Assembly (NCBI RefSeq): GCF_000517425.1
Contig: NZ_CP006569.1
Coordinates: 1,364,001 to 1,428,000, forward strand
Length of the DNA stretch: 64,000 nt
Origin: Sodalis praecaptivus
GTDB taxonomy: Bacteria > Pseudomonadota > Gammaproteobacteria > Enterobacterales > Enterobacteriaceae
Reading direction: 5' to 3'
How positions within the stretch are numbered: the first letter of the stretch is position 1; each line of letters begins with the position of its first letter. Made by a program: the position numbers and the translations under genes. This document shows, piece after piece, positions 44,948 through 53,673 of this stretch. The notes beneath the pieces were generated by a model, which worked only from the letters and a program-made list of their open reading frames with translations, was not told the origin of the DNA and made no database searches.

Positions 44948-45034
44948 CTGATGCGCGCCATTCACGTCCTGCGCGCGAATGCCTGATGCGCGCCGTTAAC
45001 GTTCCTCGCCTGCGGAAGGCCTGATGCCGTTAAC
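44948..45034. repeat. Imperfect tandem repeat next to the ABC permease stop
   Basis: Units beginning GC(C)TGATGC followed by GCC(G/A)TT(A/C)ACG start at about 44948, 44981 and 45018, each 33-37 bases long and diverged. The last overlaps the 3' end of the permease gene. Confidence 0.4.
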
Positions 45035-45962
45035 GCGCTCCCCGGGTCCAGAGGGTGCCCAACGCGGCGGGTAGAGCCGCCCGGCGCCCGAAAACGACGA
45101 GTACCAGCATCACGGTGATGAAGGGCAGCATCTGAATGACATCGGTAGGGAGATTCACCCCCAGCACCTGTAGCGCGGTGGTCAGCGACAGGCACGTCCC
45201 GAACAGCAGCGCGCCCGCCAATACCCACAGCGGGCGGCCGCGCGCCAGCATTGCCAGTACAATAGCGATAAAACCGTTGCCCTGCGTCATGAACGGCACG
45301 AAGATACCGGCGCCGATCTGCGCCATGTAGGCGCCGCCCAGCCCGGCCAGTGCGCCGGTCGTTAGCACCGCCAACGTACGCGTTCCCTGCACGCTGACCC
45401 CGGCGGCGTCCAGCGCGGCGGGCTTATCGCCTGCCGCCTGTAGCGCCAGTCCGGCGTTGCTGGCGCGATAAAGCCAGGCCAGCAGCGGCACGCATCCCAC
45501 GGCCAAATAGACGACCAGCGGCTGCACGAACAGGGCTTTGCCGAACACCGGCAGATTAGCAAGCCACGGCACGCTGAGAGTGTTGACGCCACCCAGACGG
45601 GGATAGCTATGGCTGAAGGCCATTTGCTGTAGTAGCGCGGTAGCCCCCTCGGCGCCAAGGGTCAGGGCGATCCCGATGACTATCTGATTGAGCCGCAGCC
45701 ACAGGCACAGACCCGCCATGAGCGCCGCCACCATCATCCCGCCTGCGGCGCCGGCCCATAAGCCCAGCGCCATGGAATCATGGCGCCAGGCCACCAAGAA
45801 TCCTAACCAGGCGCCGGCCAGCATCATGCCTTCCAAACCGATATTCAGCACGCCGGCCTTTTCCGACAGTTGCTCACCCAGCCCCGCCAACAACAGCGGG
45901 ATGCCGGCGACGATGGCTCCCATCAGTAAGGAGGTGACAAAACCGCTGGTTAACCCTTCCAT
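45030..45962 (-). CDS. BMP-type nucleoside ABC importer, permease 2
   Basis: A 310-residue inner-membrane permease of the branched-chain/ribose class, as found in BMP-family nucleoside importers (B. subtilis NupQ type). About nine hydrophobic helices; GEQLSEKAGVLNIGLEGMMLAGA (about 28-50) and GNGFIAIVLAMLARGRPLWVLAGALLFG (about 230-257) are typical. Fourth and last gene of the operon, 19 bases after permease 1. It pairs with permease 1 to form the channel. Substrate by family: purine or pyrimidine nucleosides. Confidence 0.88.
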   Translation of the reverse strand: MEGLTSGFVTSLLMGAIVAGIPLLLAGLGEQLSEKAGVLNIGLEGMMLAGAWLGFLVAWRHDSMALGLWAGAAGGMMVAALMAGLCLWLRLNQIVIGIALTLGAEGATALLQQMAFSHSYPRLGGVNTLSVPWLANLPVFGKALFVQPLVVYLAVGCVPLLAWLYRASNAGLALQAAGDKPAALDAAGVSVQGTRTLAVLTTGALAGLGGAYMAQIGAGIFVPFMTQGNGFIAIVLAMLARGRPLWVLAGALLFGTCLSLTTALQVLGVNLPTDVIQMLPFITVMLVLVVFGRRAALPAALGTLWTRGAR

Positions 45963-45981
45963 GTATTCTCCTTCGCCGACG

Positions 45982-47091
45982 CTAAGCGCCGTCCTGAGGG
46001 ATATTACGCAGCGCGCGATGGCGCAGCGCCTGCCGCAGCCTGGCGACCGCCAGACGGGTCAATCCCGGCACGATCAACAGCAGCGCTACGGTCAACAAGG
46101 TGAAATGGTTGGGGACGCCCATCCGCCGCGCCGCGCTTTCGCTGCCGATGGACAGCACCGAGAAGACGAATACCAGGGCGATACTGCCAAAGCCGTTGAA
46201 TTGGGCGAGAAACACCAGCGGCACGACGACCAGGCTATAGGCCGGATTCCAATCGGCGCGCACGTTGCCCTGTATCCCGATGATTTCAACCGCTCCCGCC
46301 AGCCCCGCCAGCCCGGCGGACAGCGCGAACACCGCAAGCGTCAGCGCGCCGACCGGCAGTCCGGCATGTATCGCCGCGCGCGGGTTGGCGCCCATCACCC
46401 GTATACGCAGGCCGAACGCAGTATGGTTTATCACTGCGTGGGTCAATAATACCGCCAGCAGACCGAGCAAAAGGCCGCTGGAAACCTGACCGCCGAACAG
46501 CATCGGCAGCCGTTGTTCCCAGGGCAGATTGCGGGTTTGCGGCACGGTGGTGGCCGGATCCGCCAGCAGTAGCTTGACCAGCACATTGGCCAGCGAAACG
46601 CCGAGAAAAGACATCATCAGGCTAGTAATGATTTCGTTGATGTTGCGCCAGATTTTTAGCGCCGCCGGCAGCAGACCCCACAGCACGCCGGCCAGCGCCC
46701 CGGCCAACAGCGCTAAAAACAGGGTGATGCTTAGGGGAACGCCATGGGACAACAGCGCGGGCGCGATGGCCGACGCCAATACGGCGCCTAGCATAAACTG
46801 CCCGTCGCCGCCGAGGTTCCACAAACCGGCGCTGAACGCCACCATCAGGCTGGCGGCGATCAGCAGCAGCGGCCCCATGCGAGTCAGCGAAGCCTGCCAT
46901 CCAGAGGGGGCCAGCAGCCCTTTACGTAGAATAAAGCCATAGTAGGCCAGTGGGTCGACGCCCATCAGCCAAAGCAGCAGACCGGCCATCAAAAGCGCTA
47001 ATCCGATCGGTAGCAAAGTCAATCCCGTTTCCAGGCATAAGCGCCTTAACCCGGCGGCGGTGCCGTTGCGGCGGGGAGACGGGGCCCTCAT
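45982..47091 (-). CDS. BMP-type nucleoside ABC importer, permease 1
   Basis: A 369-residue inner-membrane permease (NupP type). It starts with a basic cytosolic stretch, then about ten helices; WNLGGDGQFMLGAVLAS (about 91-107) and INEIITSLMMSFLGV (about 153-167) are family signatures. The ATG at 47091 overlaps the ATPase stop by 4 bases, indicating coupling. Confidence 0.88.
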   Translation of the reverse strand: MRAPSPRRNGTAAGLRRLCLETGLTLLPIGLALLMAGLLLWLMGVDPLAYYGFILRKGLLAPSGWQASLTRMGPLLLIAASLMVAFSAGLWNLGGDGQFMLGAVLASAIAPALLSHGVPLSITLFLALLAGALAGVLWGLLPAALKIWRNINEIITSLMMSFLGVSLANVLVKLLLADPATTVPQTRNLPWEQRLPMLFGGQVSSGLLLGLLAVLLTHAVINHTAFGLRIRVMGANPRAAIHAGLPVGALTLAVFALSAGLAGLAGAVEIIGIQGNVRADWNPAYSLVVVPLVFLAQFNGFGSIALVFVFSVLSIGSESAARRMGVPNHFTLLTVALLLIVPGLTRLAVARLRQALRHRALRNIPQDGA

Positions 47092-48722
47092 CGCGCTTCT
47101 CCGCTTATCAACATGCCGATGCGCCGACGGGCATCGGTATCATTTGCGACCATGCCCACGATCTGTCCCCGGCGCAGGACCGCTACGCGATTGGCCAAGG
47201 CCAGCAGCTCGTCGAGATCGGTGGAAATAAGCACTACCGCCACCCCCTGCGCCGCAGTCTGGCGTATGCGTTCACGAATGGCCAAGCTGTTGTGCAAATC
47301 AAGGCCATAGGTGGGTTTGGCAAAAATCACCGCTCGGGCGCGGTCGTTGAGCTCGCGCGCCAGCAGCACTTTTTGCCTGTTTCCACCGGACAGCGTGTCG
47401 ATAAGGGTGCCGGGGTCGGGGGGACGGATATCGAACGCGCGGATACGCCGGCGGGCAAAAGCATTAATACGTGCCGGGCGGCCTATGCCGCCGCGCCAGA
47501 AAGGGGGGGCGCCTATCTGCTTGAGCAAGAGATTTTCCGCCACCGGGAATGCGCCAACCGTGCCTTCGCCCAGCCGGTCATCGGTGATGTAGCTCAACCC
47601 ACGCCGACGTCGCTCGCGCACGCTACAGTCGTGCAGCGACTGCCCGGCCAGCCAGATCTGCCCGGCGCTTAGCGCGCGCTGTCCCGCCAGGGCTTCCGCC
47701 AGTTGCGTTTGGCCATTGCCGTCGATGCCGGCGATCGCCAGGATCTCGCCGCCGGCAACGCTAAAAGTGATGTCGCGCAACGGAACGCGTGGATCCGCCA
47801 CTGACAGGTGCTGCGCCACCAACAGCGGCGTTGCACCTGTTATCCCGCGGAACCGTTCCGGCGTCGTCTGCGCGGCGGCTTGCTCGCCGTCGTCCGGGAG
47901 TGATACCGATGTCGCGTCTGCGGGCGGGGGGGCGTCCTCGCCGGTAGGATGAAACATCCACTCTAGCACTTTCCCTCTGGCCATCTGCGGGGAGAGGGCC
48001 TGCAGGCGCGCCGGCGGAATTTCCCCCACCTTGCGGCCGCGCCGTAGGACACTGAGGCGGTCGCCCCAGGCTAACGCTTCATTGAGCTTATGGGTGATAA
48101 ACACCACCGCCAGACCCTGCGCCACCAGACGGCGCATCAGCAGGCCCAGCCGCTCGGCGTCTTGCGGCGTGAGCAGGGCGGTCGGCTCGTCGAGGATCAG
48201 CACCCGGCTGCCGCGCAGCACCGCGCGCAGAATTTCCGCCTGCTGCTGCTCGCCCAGCGATAGCGTGCTCACCGGCACGCAGGGGTCCAGCGTTACGCCG
48301 AGACTGGCGCCCAGGCGAGCGATAGCGGCGGCGTAGCGCCGCCGGGCGGGGGGGCGCCACCAGGCATCGCCCAGCGCTAGATTTTCCGTTAGCGTCAATG
48401 TCGGCACCAGCATCGGGTGCTGGAACACCGTGCCGATGCCGAGGGCCAGCGCCCGGCGGGGGGAATCTATCTGCCGCGCCGCGCCGGCCACCTCAATGCG
48501 GCCGCTATCGGGCCGCAGCATGCCGGACAGCAGCGCCACCAGCGTCGATTTACCCGCGCCGTTTTCCCCCAGCAGCACATGCACTTCGCCGGGCCACAGC
48601 GCCAGGCTGATAGCCTTATTGGCGATGATGCCGGGAAACGCCTTGGTGACCGCGTGCAGCCTGACCAGGGGCGCGCCGGCGGGGAGAGCATCGTCGGTGT
48701 CGGCGGTGTTAGCATCGGCCAT
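47088..48722 (-). CDS. BMP-type nucleoside ABC importer, ATPase
   Basis: A 544-residue protein with two nucleotide-binding domains. The first has Walker A GENGAGKST (about 50-58), signature LSLGEQQQAEILRA and Walker B VLILDEPTALL. The second has a degenerate Walker A (GIDGNGQTQLAEAL, no Lys) but signature LSGGNRQKVLLAREL, as usual in this class. About 25 extra residues separate the halves. Start MADANTADTDD at 48722 lies 4 bases after the binding-protein stop; the longer open frame overlaps that gene. Confidence 0.9.
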   Translation of the reverse strand: MADANTADTDDALPAGAPLVRLHAVTKAFPGIIANKAISLALWPGEVHVLLGENGAGKSTLVALLSGMLRPDSGRIEVAGAARQIDSPRRALALGIGTVFQHPMLVPTLTLTENLALGDAWWRPPARRRYAAAIARLGASLGVTLDPCVPVSTLSLGEQQQAEILRAVLRGSRVLILDEPTALLTPQDAERLGLLMRRLVAQGLAVVFITHKLNEALAWGDRLSVLRRGRKVGEIPPARLQALSPQMARGKVLEWMFHPTGEDAPPPADATSVSLPDDGEQAAAQTTPERFRGITGATPLLVAQHLSVADPRVPLRDITFSVAGGEILAIAGIDGNGQTQLAEALAGQRALSAGQIWLAGQSLHDCSVRERRRRGLSYITDDRLGEGTVGAFPVAENLLLKQIGAPPFWRGGIGRPARINAFARRRIRAFDIRPPDPGTLIDTLSGGNRQKVLLARELNDRARAVIFAKPTYGLDLHNSLAIRERIRQTAAQGVAVVLISTDLDELLALANRVAVLRRGQIVGMVANDTDARRRIGMLISGEAR

Positions 48723-48726
48723 GCCG

Positions 48727-49752
48727 CTATTGACCGGCCAGCAGCGCATGCAGCGTACTGGCGTCATAATCCGCCGGCACAGTGATCTCGCCGCTGATAA
48801 TCCGATCGCGCACCGCCTGGACCTGCGCCCAGATATCATCAGGAATATGCGGTGTTTTCAGGAGCCCTATCGCGCCGTTGGCCAACGAGGTCTGGTAGTT
48901 ATGGCTACCGAATTGGTTATTTTTCAGATCCCTTATCATGGCGGTATAGACCGGCGTCAGATTCCATAGCACCGAGCTCAGAAGGTGCCCTTTGTCGATG
49001 GGGGATTTGTCGCCGATGACGTCGATAAACCAGACTTTACCGCCGTCCTGGGCGGGCGTGGTTTCCACCGCCTGCAGCATGCCGAAGCTTGAACCGTTGC
49101 CCTCGCCGAAAATAACGTCGGCGCCGGCGGCGATCACCGATGCGGTGACGCGTTTACCGCCGGCGGCATCGCTATAGGCGGCAGGACCAATAACCGCATA
49201 GCGGATCTTAATCGCGGGCCGCGCCGCACGGGCGCCGAGCACAAAAGCCGCGGCTTGGGCATTCCAGGCCGGCGGCTCGCCGGACACGACGATGCCGAGC
49301 GTGCCGCTGCGCGACATTTTAGCCGCCAGGGTGCCCGCCAGCCAGGCCCCTTCTTGGCCGCTGACGGTATAATCGGCAACGCGGCCGGCCTTCAACGAGG
49401 AGGGGCTGTCGGTAATGGCAACCGGTATGCCGGTCTGGGCGCCAATTTCCGGCGCCGCCTGGTTATAGCCGCTGGCGTGGGCGATAAACAGCTGCGCGCC
49501 GTCGTCGGCGAGATCCCGCAGGGTGGGGCGCACATCGCCATAACCAAGATTGTCGGCCACCAGCACCTTAACGCCCTCTTGTTTGCCCGCTTCACGCGCC
49601 GCGTTGATGCCTTGCTGATTCCAGCCGTAATCCGTGCCGGGCTCTGGCGTCAAAATAGCGATGGTGTTAATTTCTGCGGCGTAACACGCCGGGTACAGCA
49701 GCGACGTCAGCGCCAGGGCGCCCACGCCGATTTTCCAACCGGTAAACTTCAT
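48727..49752 (-). CDS. BMP-family nucleoside-binding lipoprotein-like/periplasmic protein
   Basis: A 341-residue periplasmic substrate-binding protein. Signal peptide about 1-25 (MKFTGWKIGVGALALTSLLYPACYA, cleaved after AYA-like site), then TIAILTPEPGTDYGWNQQGINAAREA, the BMP-family start, and ADVIFGEGNGSSFGMLQA and VWFIDVIGDKS in the ligand-binding core. There is a Cys at position 23, but no proper lipobox, so a soluble form is more likely. First gene of a four-gene importer operon. Confidence 0.88.
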   Translation of the reverse strand: MKFTGWKIGVGALALTSLLYPACYAAEINTIAILTPEPGTDYGWNQQGINAAREAGKQEGVKVLVADNLGYGDVRPTLRDLADDGAQLFIAHASGYNQAAPEIGAQTGIPVAITDSPSSLKAGRVADYTVSGQEGAWLAGTLAAKMSRSGTLGIVVSGEPPAWNAQAAAFVLGARAARPAIKIRYAVIGPAAYSDAAGGKRVTASVIAAGADVIFGEGNGSSFGMLQAVETTPAQDGGKVWFIDVIGDKSPIDKGHLLSSVLWNLTPVYTAMIRDLKNNQFGSHNYQTSLANGAIGLLKTPHIPDDIWAQVQAVRDRIISGEITVPADYDASTLHALLAGQ

Positions 49753-49844
49753 TGTTCGTCCTCAAAAAGCGTATGATAACGCCCACAATCCAGTACGCCG
49801 CCGGCCGTTGCCGGCGCTAATCGTCTTGTTTGACGGAGATGTCG

Positions 49845-50294
49845 ATGAACGCGCGGGGAATACTGCTGTCCGGCCTGTTGTTGCTGACCCACACCGCCAG
49901 CGCTGGCGATAAGGTAAATTACCACCGCGGCAACGCCGGGCTACAGGCTTTTTCTGTAACCGTTAACAATCAGGGCCATCTCCCCCTGGCCTGCCAGGCG
50001 ACCACCGCCCATTGGTATTCGGTAGAGTTGGGCACCCTGGCTCCCGGTGCTACATTGTCCACTCGCCTGTGGAAAAATCCAGTCACCGGTGAAGTTTTTA
50101 TTCTCAACCAGTCTCAAGACCGCCTGCCGCTGCAGCGCGCTTGGTGCGGCATCGCGGGCGATGCCTGGCGCACCCGCGCCGATATCGCGCTGCCGATACG
50201 GCGCAGCCCGACCGTAGCGGCTATCGCGCTGCGCTGCGCGGCCGACGCCGACAGGGTAGCCTGTCGCGCCGCCGCGCCCGCTGCCGAAAAGTAG
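49845..50294 (+). CDS. Secreted protein of unknown function
   Basis: A 149-residue protein not recognised. It has a clean signal peptide (MNARGILLSGLLLLTHTASA, cleavage before GDKVNYHRG), a middle part with alternating hydrophobic and polar residues that suggests beta strands, and four Cys in the mature part (QATT-side Cys, WCG, RCAAD, ACRAA) that could form disulfides. Start 49845 has GGAG 6 bases upstream; ATG at 49839 is a possible alternative. It is divergent from the nucleoside importer and directly precedes a tandem repeat array. Probably periplasmic. Confidence 0.65.
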   Translation: MNARGILLSGLLLLTHTASAGDKVNYHRGNAGLQAFSVTVNNQGHLPLACQATTAHWYSVELGTLAPGATLSTRLWKNPVTGEVFILNQSQDRLPLQRAWCGIAGDAWRTRADIALPIRRSPTVAAIALRCAADADRVACRAAAPAAEK

Positions 50295-50317
50295 AACGTC
50301 GCGCCGCTAGGGACAAC

Positions 50318-50497
50318 GTAACATGTCGTACTGCTGCGAGACGCATCGACCCTGTAAAATGTCATATCGCCGCGACGCGCGTCGCCCCAGTAAAATGTCA
50401 TACTGCTGCGACACGCATCGATCCAGTAAAATGTCATACTGCCGCGACGCGCGTCGACCCACCAATGTGTCGTATTGCCGCGATGCACGCCACCTAT
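50318..50497. repeat. 36-bp tandem repeat array, five units
   Basis: Units begin at 50318, 50354, 50390, 50426 and 50462. Two types alternate: one with GCTGCGA...CGCATCGA (units 1 and 3), the other with GCCGCGA...CGCGTCG (units 2, 4 and the diverged 5). All share (G/C)TAAAATGTCATA-type starts. As 36 is 12 codons, open frames run through on both strands, with a 12-residue period (for example MTFYWIDACRSS on the minus strand). No ribosome site or signal supports either frame as a gene. Confidence 0.88.
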
Positions 50498-50833
50498 GCT
50501 TGATGGTGACGATGCGCTATCACCTCCGGTGTCCAAGCGGCGCGCGTTGGCGCACCGACGCAGGCGTTTTTAAGTCAGGAAACCTGCCGGTAAACGCGTT
50601 TCGAGGCGACATGCCGATGTGATGGGCTTGAGACCCGGTGAGGGTGGCTTAGCTGACGCAGGCACGCCGTAGCGCTGTCGCCGATGTTCAGCCCACTGGC
50701 CGATTGAGGGCGCGCCCTGTGTTAATCTGCCGTTTTGACCGAACTGGCCGTGTAAAAACACCGCGGCCAAAACGCGAGGCGGGTGACACTGCGGCATCTT
50801 GCATTTTTTGCTGACACCTTACCGAGTGACGCC
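50498..50833. other. Intergenic stretch between the repeat array and the GNAT gene
   Basis: 336 bases; no gene recognised. The end near 50780-50833 should contain the promoter and a weak ribosome site of the GNAT gene. Confidence 0.4.
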
Positions 50834-51277
50834 ATGATAACCATAAGAGCACGTACCGTTACCGATAATCCACCGTTGGTGGCCCTTTGGGAGCGCTCCG
50901 TCCGCGCTAGCCATCATTTCCTCCGCGAAACGGATATCGACGCGCTACGCACGCTGGTGGCGCAGCGCTATTTGCCCGCGCTGGACGTTTGGGTGGCGGA
51001 GGAGGGGCAACACGGGCTCCGAGGCTTCATTGGCTTATCGGATAACCACGTCGAGATGTTATTTATCGAGGCAGCGGCGCGCGGCGGCGGTATCGGCCAA
51101 CGGTTGTTAGACTATGCCGTGGCTCTGCGTGGCGACCTAACGTTGGATGTCAATGAACAAAACCACCAGGCGCGAGGATTTTACCAGCATTATGGGTTTG
51201 TCCAGACGGGCCGATCCGAGGTGGATGCCCAGGGAAATCCCTTTCCTTTACTGCATATGCAATGGCAAAAGCGCTAA
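50834..51277 (+). CDS. GNAT acetyltransferase (YjaB-like)
   Basis: A 147-residue GNAT enzyme. The acetyl-CoA loop is MLFIEAAARGGGIGQRLLDYAVAL (about residues 76-99), preceded by WVAEEGQHGLRGFIGLSDNHVE and followed by LDVNEQNHQARGFYQHYGFVQTGRSEVDAQGNPFPLLHM, which is the pattern of E. coli YjaB. Substrate unknown. The ATG at 50834 fits the family; the open frame extends 17 codons upstream without a ribosome site. Confidence 0.85.
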   Translation: MITIRARTVTDNPPLVALWERSVRASHHFLRETDIDALRTLVAQRYLPALDVWVAEEGQHGLRGFIGLSDNHVEMLFIEAAARGGGIGQRLLDYAVALRGDLTLDVNEQNHQARGFYQHYGFVQTGRSEVDAQGNPFPLLHMQWQKR

Positions 51278-51346
51278 CGCATACGTCCCCTTCCATTTCT
51301 CTATCCTACCGCTCGCCGGGCGCGAGCACCGCGTCCAATGTTCGGT

Positions 51347-51468
51347 CAGGCATTGGGCGGGCGTTCAAAGGTCCAGCCCGCGATTAGATGCCTAGATTTC
51401 AAGCTACCGTGCGGCGTATGGGCAGGCATTGGGCGGGCGTTCAAAGGTCCAGCCCGCGATTAGGTGCC
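51347..51468. repeat. Two copies of a 46-bp repeat, period 76
   Basis: CAGGCATTGGGCGGGCGTTC and the following bases to 51392 recur at 51423-51468 with one mismatch in 46. The spacer after each copy is partly similar, so the true unit is likely 76 bp, in part decayed. It lies between the GNAT gene and the MarR gene. Confidence 0.85.
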
Positions 51469-51669
51469 CAGCTTTCATGCCAACGTCCAGTAGCGTCAGG
51501 TAGGCGTTCTGCGTCACCCACCCCCGAACAGGCGCGACGCCCATAGGGACGGCCGCCCGGGCCGCCGACAGCCTTGACGGGCGTCGTTTTTTCGCCGGCG
51601 GCGGCGCAAAGGCGGCCGTTTTGCCGAGTTTTGTCTGTTTTCGTAAATACCTGGTTACAAAACTGACTA

Positions 51670-51698
51670 TTGTTTACTTTAATTAATAGGGCTATAGT
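51670..51698 (+). promoter_or_regulatory. Likely promoter of the marR-efflux operon
   Basis: TTGTTT (51670-51675) and TATAGT (51693-51698) are separated by 17 bases and lie 35 bases ahead of the marR start, in an AT-rich patch. A near-palindrome TTTTCGTAA...TTACAAAA at about 51638-51662 just upstream could be a regulator site. Confidence 0.55.
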
Positions 51699-51732
51699 TG
51701 CCCGCGGAATAGCTGCCTAGGCATGGATTAAG

Positions 51733-52179
51733 ATGAAACACTTCGCGCCGGAGCAGTTGGAAGAGGTCTTTCAACTGGGCCGCAACATTCACCGGCTCAA
51801 TAGCGATAAAGATCGGTTATTGGAAACCTGGTTGCTGCCCCACGACATTACCGCGGCGCAGTGCAAGGTCATGCTGCTGATGTGTCGGGAAGGGTTGGAA
51901 ACGTCGGCGGAGCTTTGCCGCCGAATGAACCTGGACAGCGGCGCCACCTCGCGCATGCTGGATCGTCTGGAAAACAAAAATTTAATTGTGCGCGTGCGCT
52001 GCACCGACGATCGCCGCCAAATGCGGCTTTCTTTGACCGATACCGGACGCGTTTTTTGTCGGCAATTGCCGTCGATTATCACCCACACCCTAAATGATCT
52101 TATGGCGCCGCTTACCCCCGCCGAGTTTAAAGAATTTGCCCGTCTGCTGAACAAGCTGGTGGGTCCTGCCGGTATTTAA
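51733..52179 (+). CDS. MarR-family regulator (EmrR-like)
   Basis: A 148-residue winged-helix regulator. The DNA-binding part is seen around residues 55-100 (TSAELCRRMNLDSGATSRMLDRLENKNLIVRVRCTDDRRQMRLSLTDTG) with the wing motif DDRR. It is the first gene of an operon with an outer-membrane factor and an EmrAB-type pump, 15 bases before the next gene, so it likely represses this operon and releases it when a drug binds, as EmrR does. Confidence 0.9.
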   Translation: MKHFAPEQLEEVFQLGRNIHRLNSDKDRLLETWLLPHDITAAQCKVMLLMCREGLETSAELCRRMNLDSGATSRMLDRLENKNLIVRVRCTDDRRQMRLSLTDTGRVFCRQLPSIITHTLNDLMAPLTPAEFKEFARLLNKLVGPAGI

Positions 52180-52194
52180 GGAGTTACTAACACT

Positions 52195-53652
52195 ATGCCG
52201 TTGCGCATTCGTTTATTACCGCTCTTAAGCGCGATGATGCTGGCGGGCTGCGCCTTGCCTTACGGTTTACATACCGAAGGCCGGGCGCTGGACGCCAATA
52301 CCCTCGCCGGGCAACAAACCTTTTCATCGGCCAAGCTTTCCAGCGCCAGCTGGCCGACCGCCGATTGGTGGAACAGCCTGGGCGACAGCAACCTGGACGC
52401 CCTGATCCGTCGGGCGCTACAGAACAGTCCCGATTTGCAGGTGGCTGACGCGCGCGCGCGCCAGGCCAGCGCATCGGTGATGGCGGCGGAAGCCGCACGC
52501 ATGCCGACGCTGGACGCCAGCGCCGGTATTACGCGTGCCCGTAACGCCCGCGTGGATGACTATAACGGTCAAGGTAAGCAATACGGCACCGTCAGAACCT
52601 TGTCCGCCGATTTTAACTACACCTTTGATTTATGGGGCGGCCAGCGGGCCGCCTGGGAAGCGGCGGTTGGGCGCGCCAACGCCGGCGAAGTGGATCGCCA
52701 GGCGGCCCGTCTGACGCTGGCGGCCAATGTGGCGCGCGCCTATAACAACTATGGCGAAGCCCACGCGATGCTCGATTTGGCGCAGCAGGACCTAAACCGC
52801 ACCCACACCATGCTGGGGCTGGCGCAGCGCCGGTTCACCGCCGGGCTTGACAGTAAGTTCCAATATCAGCAGACCGAAAGTCTGGAAGCGGCGGCGCAGG
52901 CGACGCTGACCGCCGCGCGTCAACAGGTGACCGCCGCAGGGATCCGCCTGGCGGTACTGCTGGGCCAAGGCCCCGACGCCGCCCGTACCCTGCCGCGTCC
53001 GCAGTTGATTGCGCCGGCCGCGGTGAGCCTGCCGGCAACGCTACCGGCGGAACTGCTCGGCCGTCGTCCAGACCTGATCGCCGCCCGCTGGCGGGTTGAA
53101 GCCGCCGCCAAGGATATCAAGGTTAGCCGAACCGCCTTTTATCCCAACTTGAATCTCAGCGCCGCGGCCGGAACCAAATCGCTGTTGGGCGATGCGTTTT
53201 TCGGCGCGCCCAGCCGCTTCTTTACCATCGGACCGGCGCTGTCGCTGCCTATCTTTGACGGCGGCCGCTTGCGCGCGGATCTGGCGGGCAGCAATGCCGA
53301 CTACGATCTGGCGGTCGCGCAATATAACCAGTCGCTGGTCAGCGCCCTTGGCGATATCGGCGATGCCATTACGCGCCTGGCGTCGTTGGAAACGCAAGTG
53401 CAACAGCAAACGCGGGCGCGGGATATCGCGCGCGCGTCCTGGGACAACGCCATGCAGCGCTACAGCGCCGGTATCGGTAACTATCTCGATGCGCTGAGCG
53501 TGGAACAGCAACTGATTCAGGCCGAACGCGATCTGGCCAGTATCAACGCCCAGCGTACCGATACGGCCATTGTGCTGATGCAGGCCCTCGGCGGCGGTTT
53601 CCAAACACCCGCATCTCTCCCGGCCGCGCCTGTCGTGGCGCAGAATAACTAA
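52195..53652 (+). CDS. Outer-membrane efflux lipoprotein (NodT family)
   Basis: A 485-residue TolC-like outer-membrane factor. Signal peptide with lipobox (MLAGC, Cys20), then WWNSLGDSNLDALIRRALQNSPDLQVADARARQA, the usual start of the first repeat, and two OEP repeats with long coiled-coil segments (about 190-265 and 390-460). It supplies the exit duct for the pump encoded by the next two genes, which the E. coli emrRAB operon lacks (there TolC is used). Confidence 0.9.
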   Translation: MPLRIRLLPLLSAMMLAGCALPYGLHTEGRALDANTLAGQQTFSSAKLSSASWPTADWWNSLGDSNLDALIRRALQNSPDLQVADARARQASASVMAAEAARMPTLDASAGITRARNARVDDYNGQGKQYGTVRTLSADFNYTFDLWGGQRAAWEAAVGRANAGEVDRQAARLTLAANVARAYNNYGEAHAMLDLAQQDLNRTHTMLGLAQRRFTAGLDSKFQYQQTESLEAAAQATLTAARQQVTAAGIRLAVLLGQGPDAARTLPRPQLIAPAAVSLPATLPAELLGRRPDLIAARWRVEAAAKDIKVSRTAFYPNLNLSAAAGTKSLLGDAFFGAPSRFFTIGPALSLPIFDGGRLRADLAGSNADYDLAVAQYNQSLVSALGDIGDAITRLASLETQVQQQTRARDIARASWDNAMQRYSAGIGNYLDALSVEQQLIQAERDLASINAQRTDTAIVLMQALGGGFQTPASLPAAPVVAQNN

Positions 53653-53673
53653 AACAGACTGAGAACTCATTTT

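Noticed and set aside
50318-50497. Possible CRISPR array
   Set aside because: The 36-bp units are contiguous, with no unique spacers between repeats, and no cas gene is nearby; it is a plain tandem repeat.
50323-50622. Open frame through the 36-bp repeat encoding a Cys/Arg-rich 12-residue repeat
   Set aside because: No ribosome site, the frame is open only because the unit is a multiple of 3, and the opposite strand is equally open.
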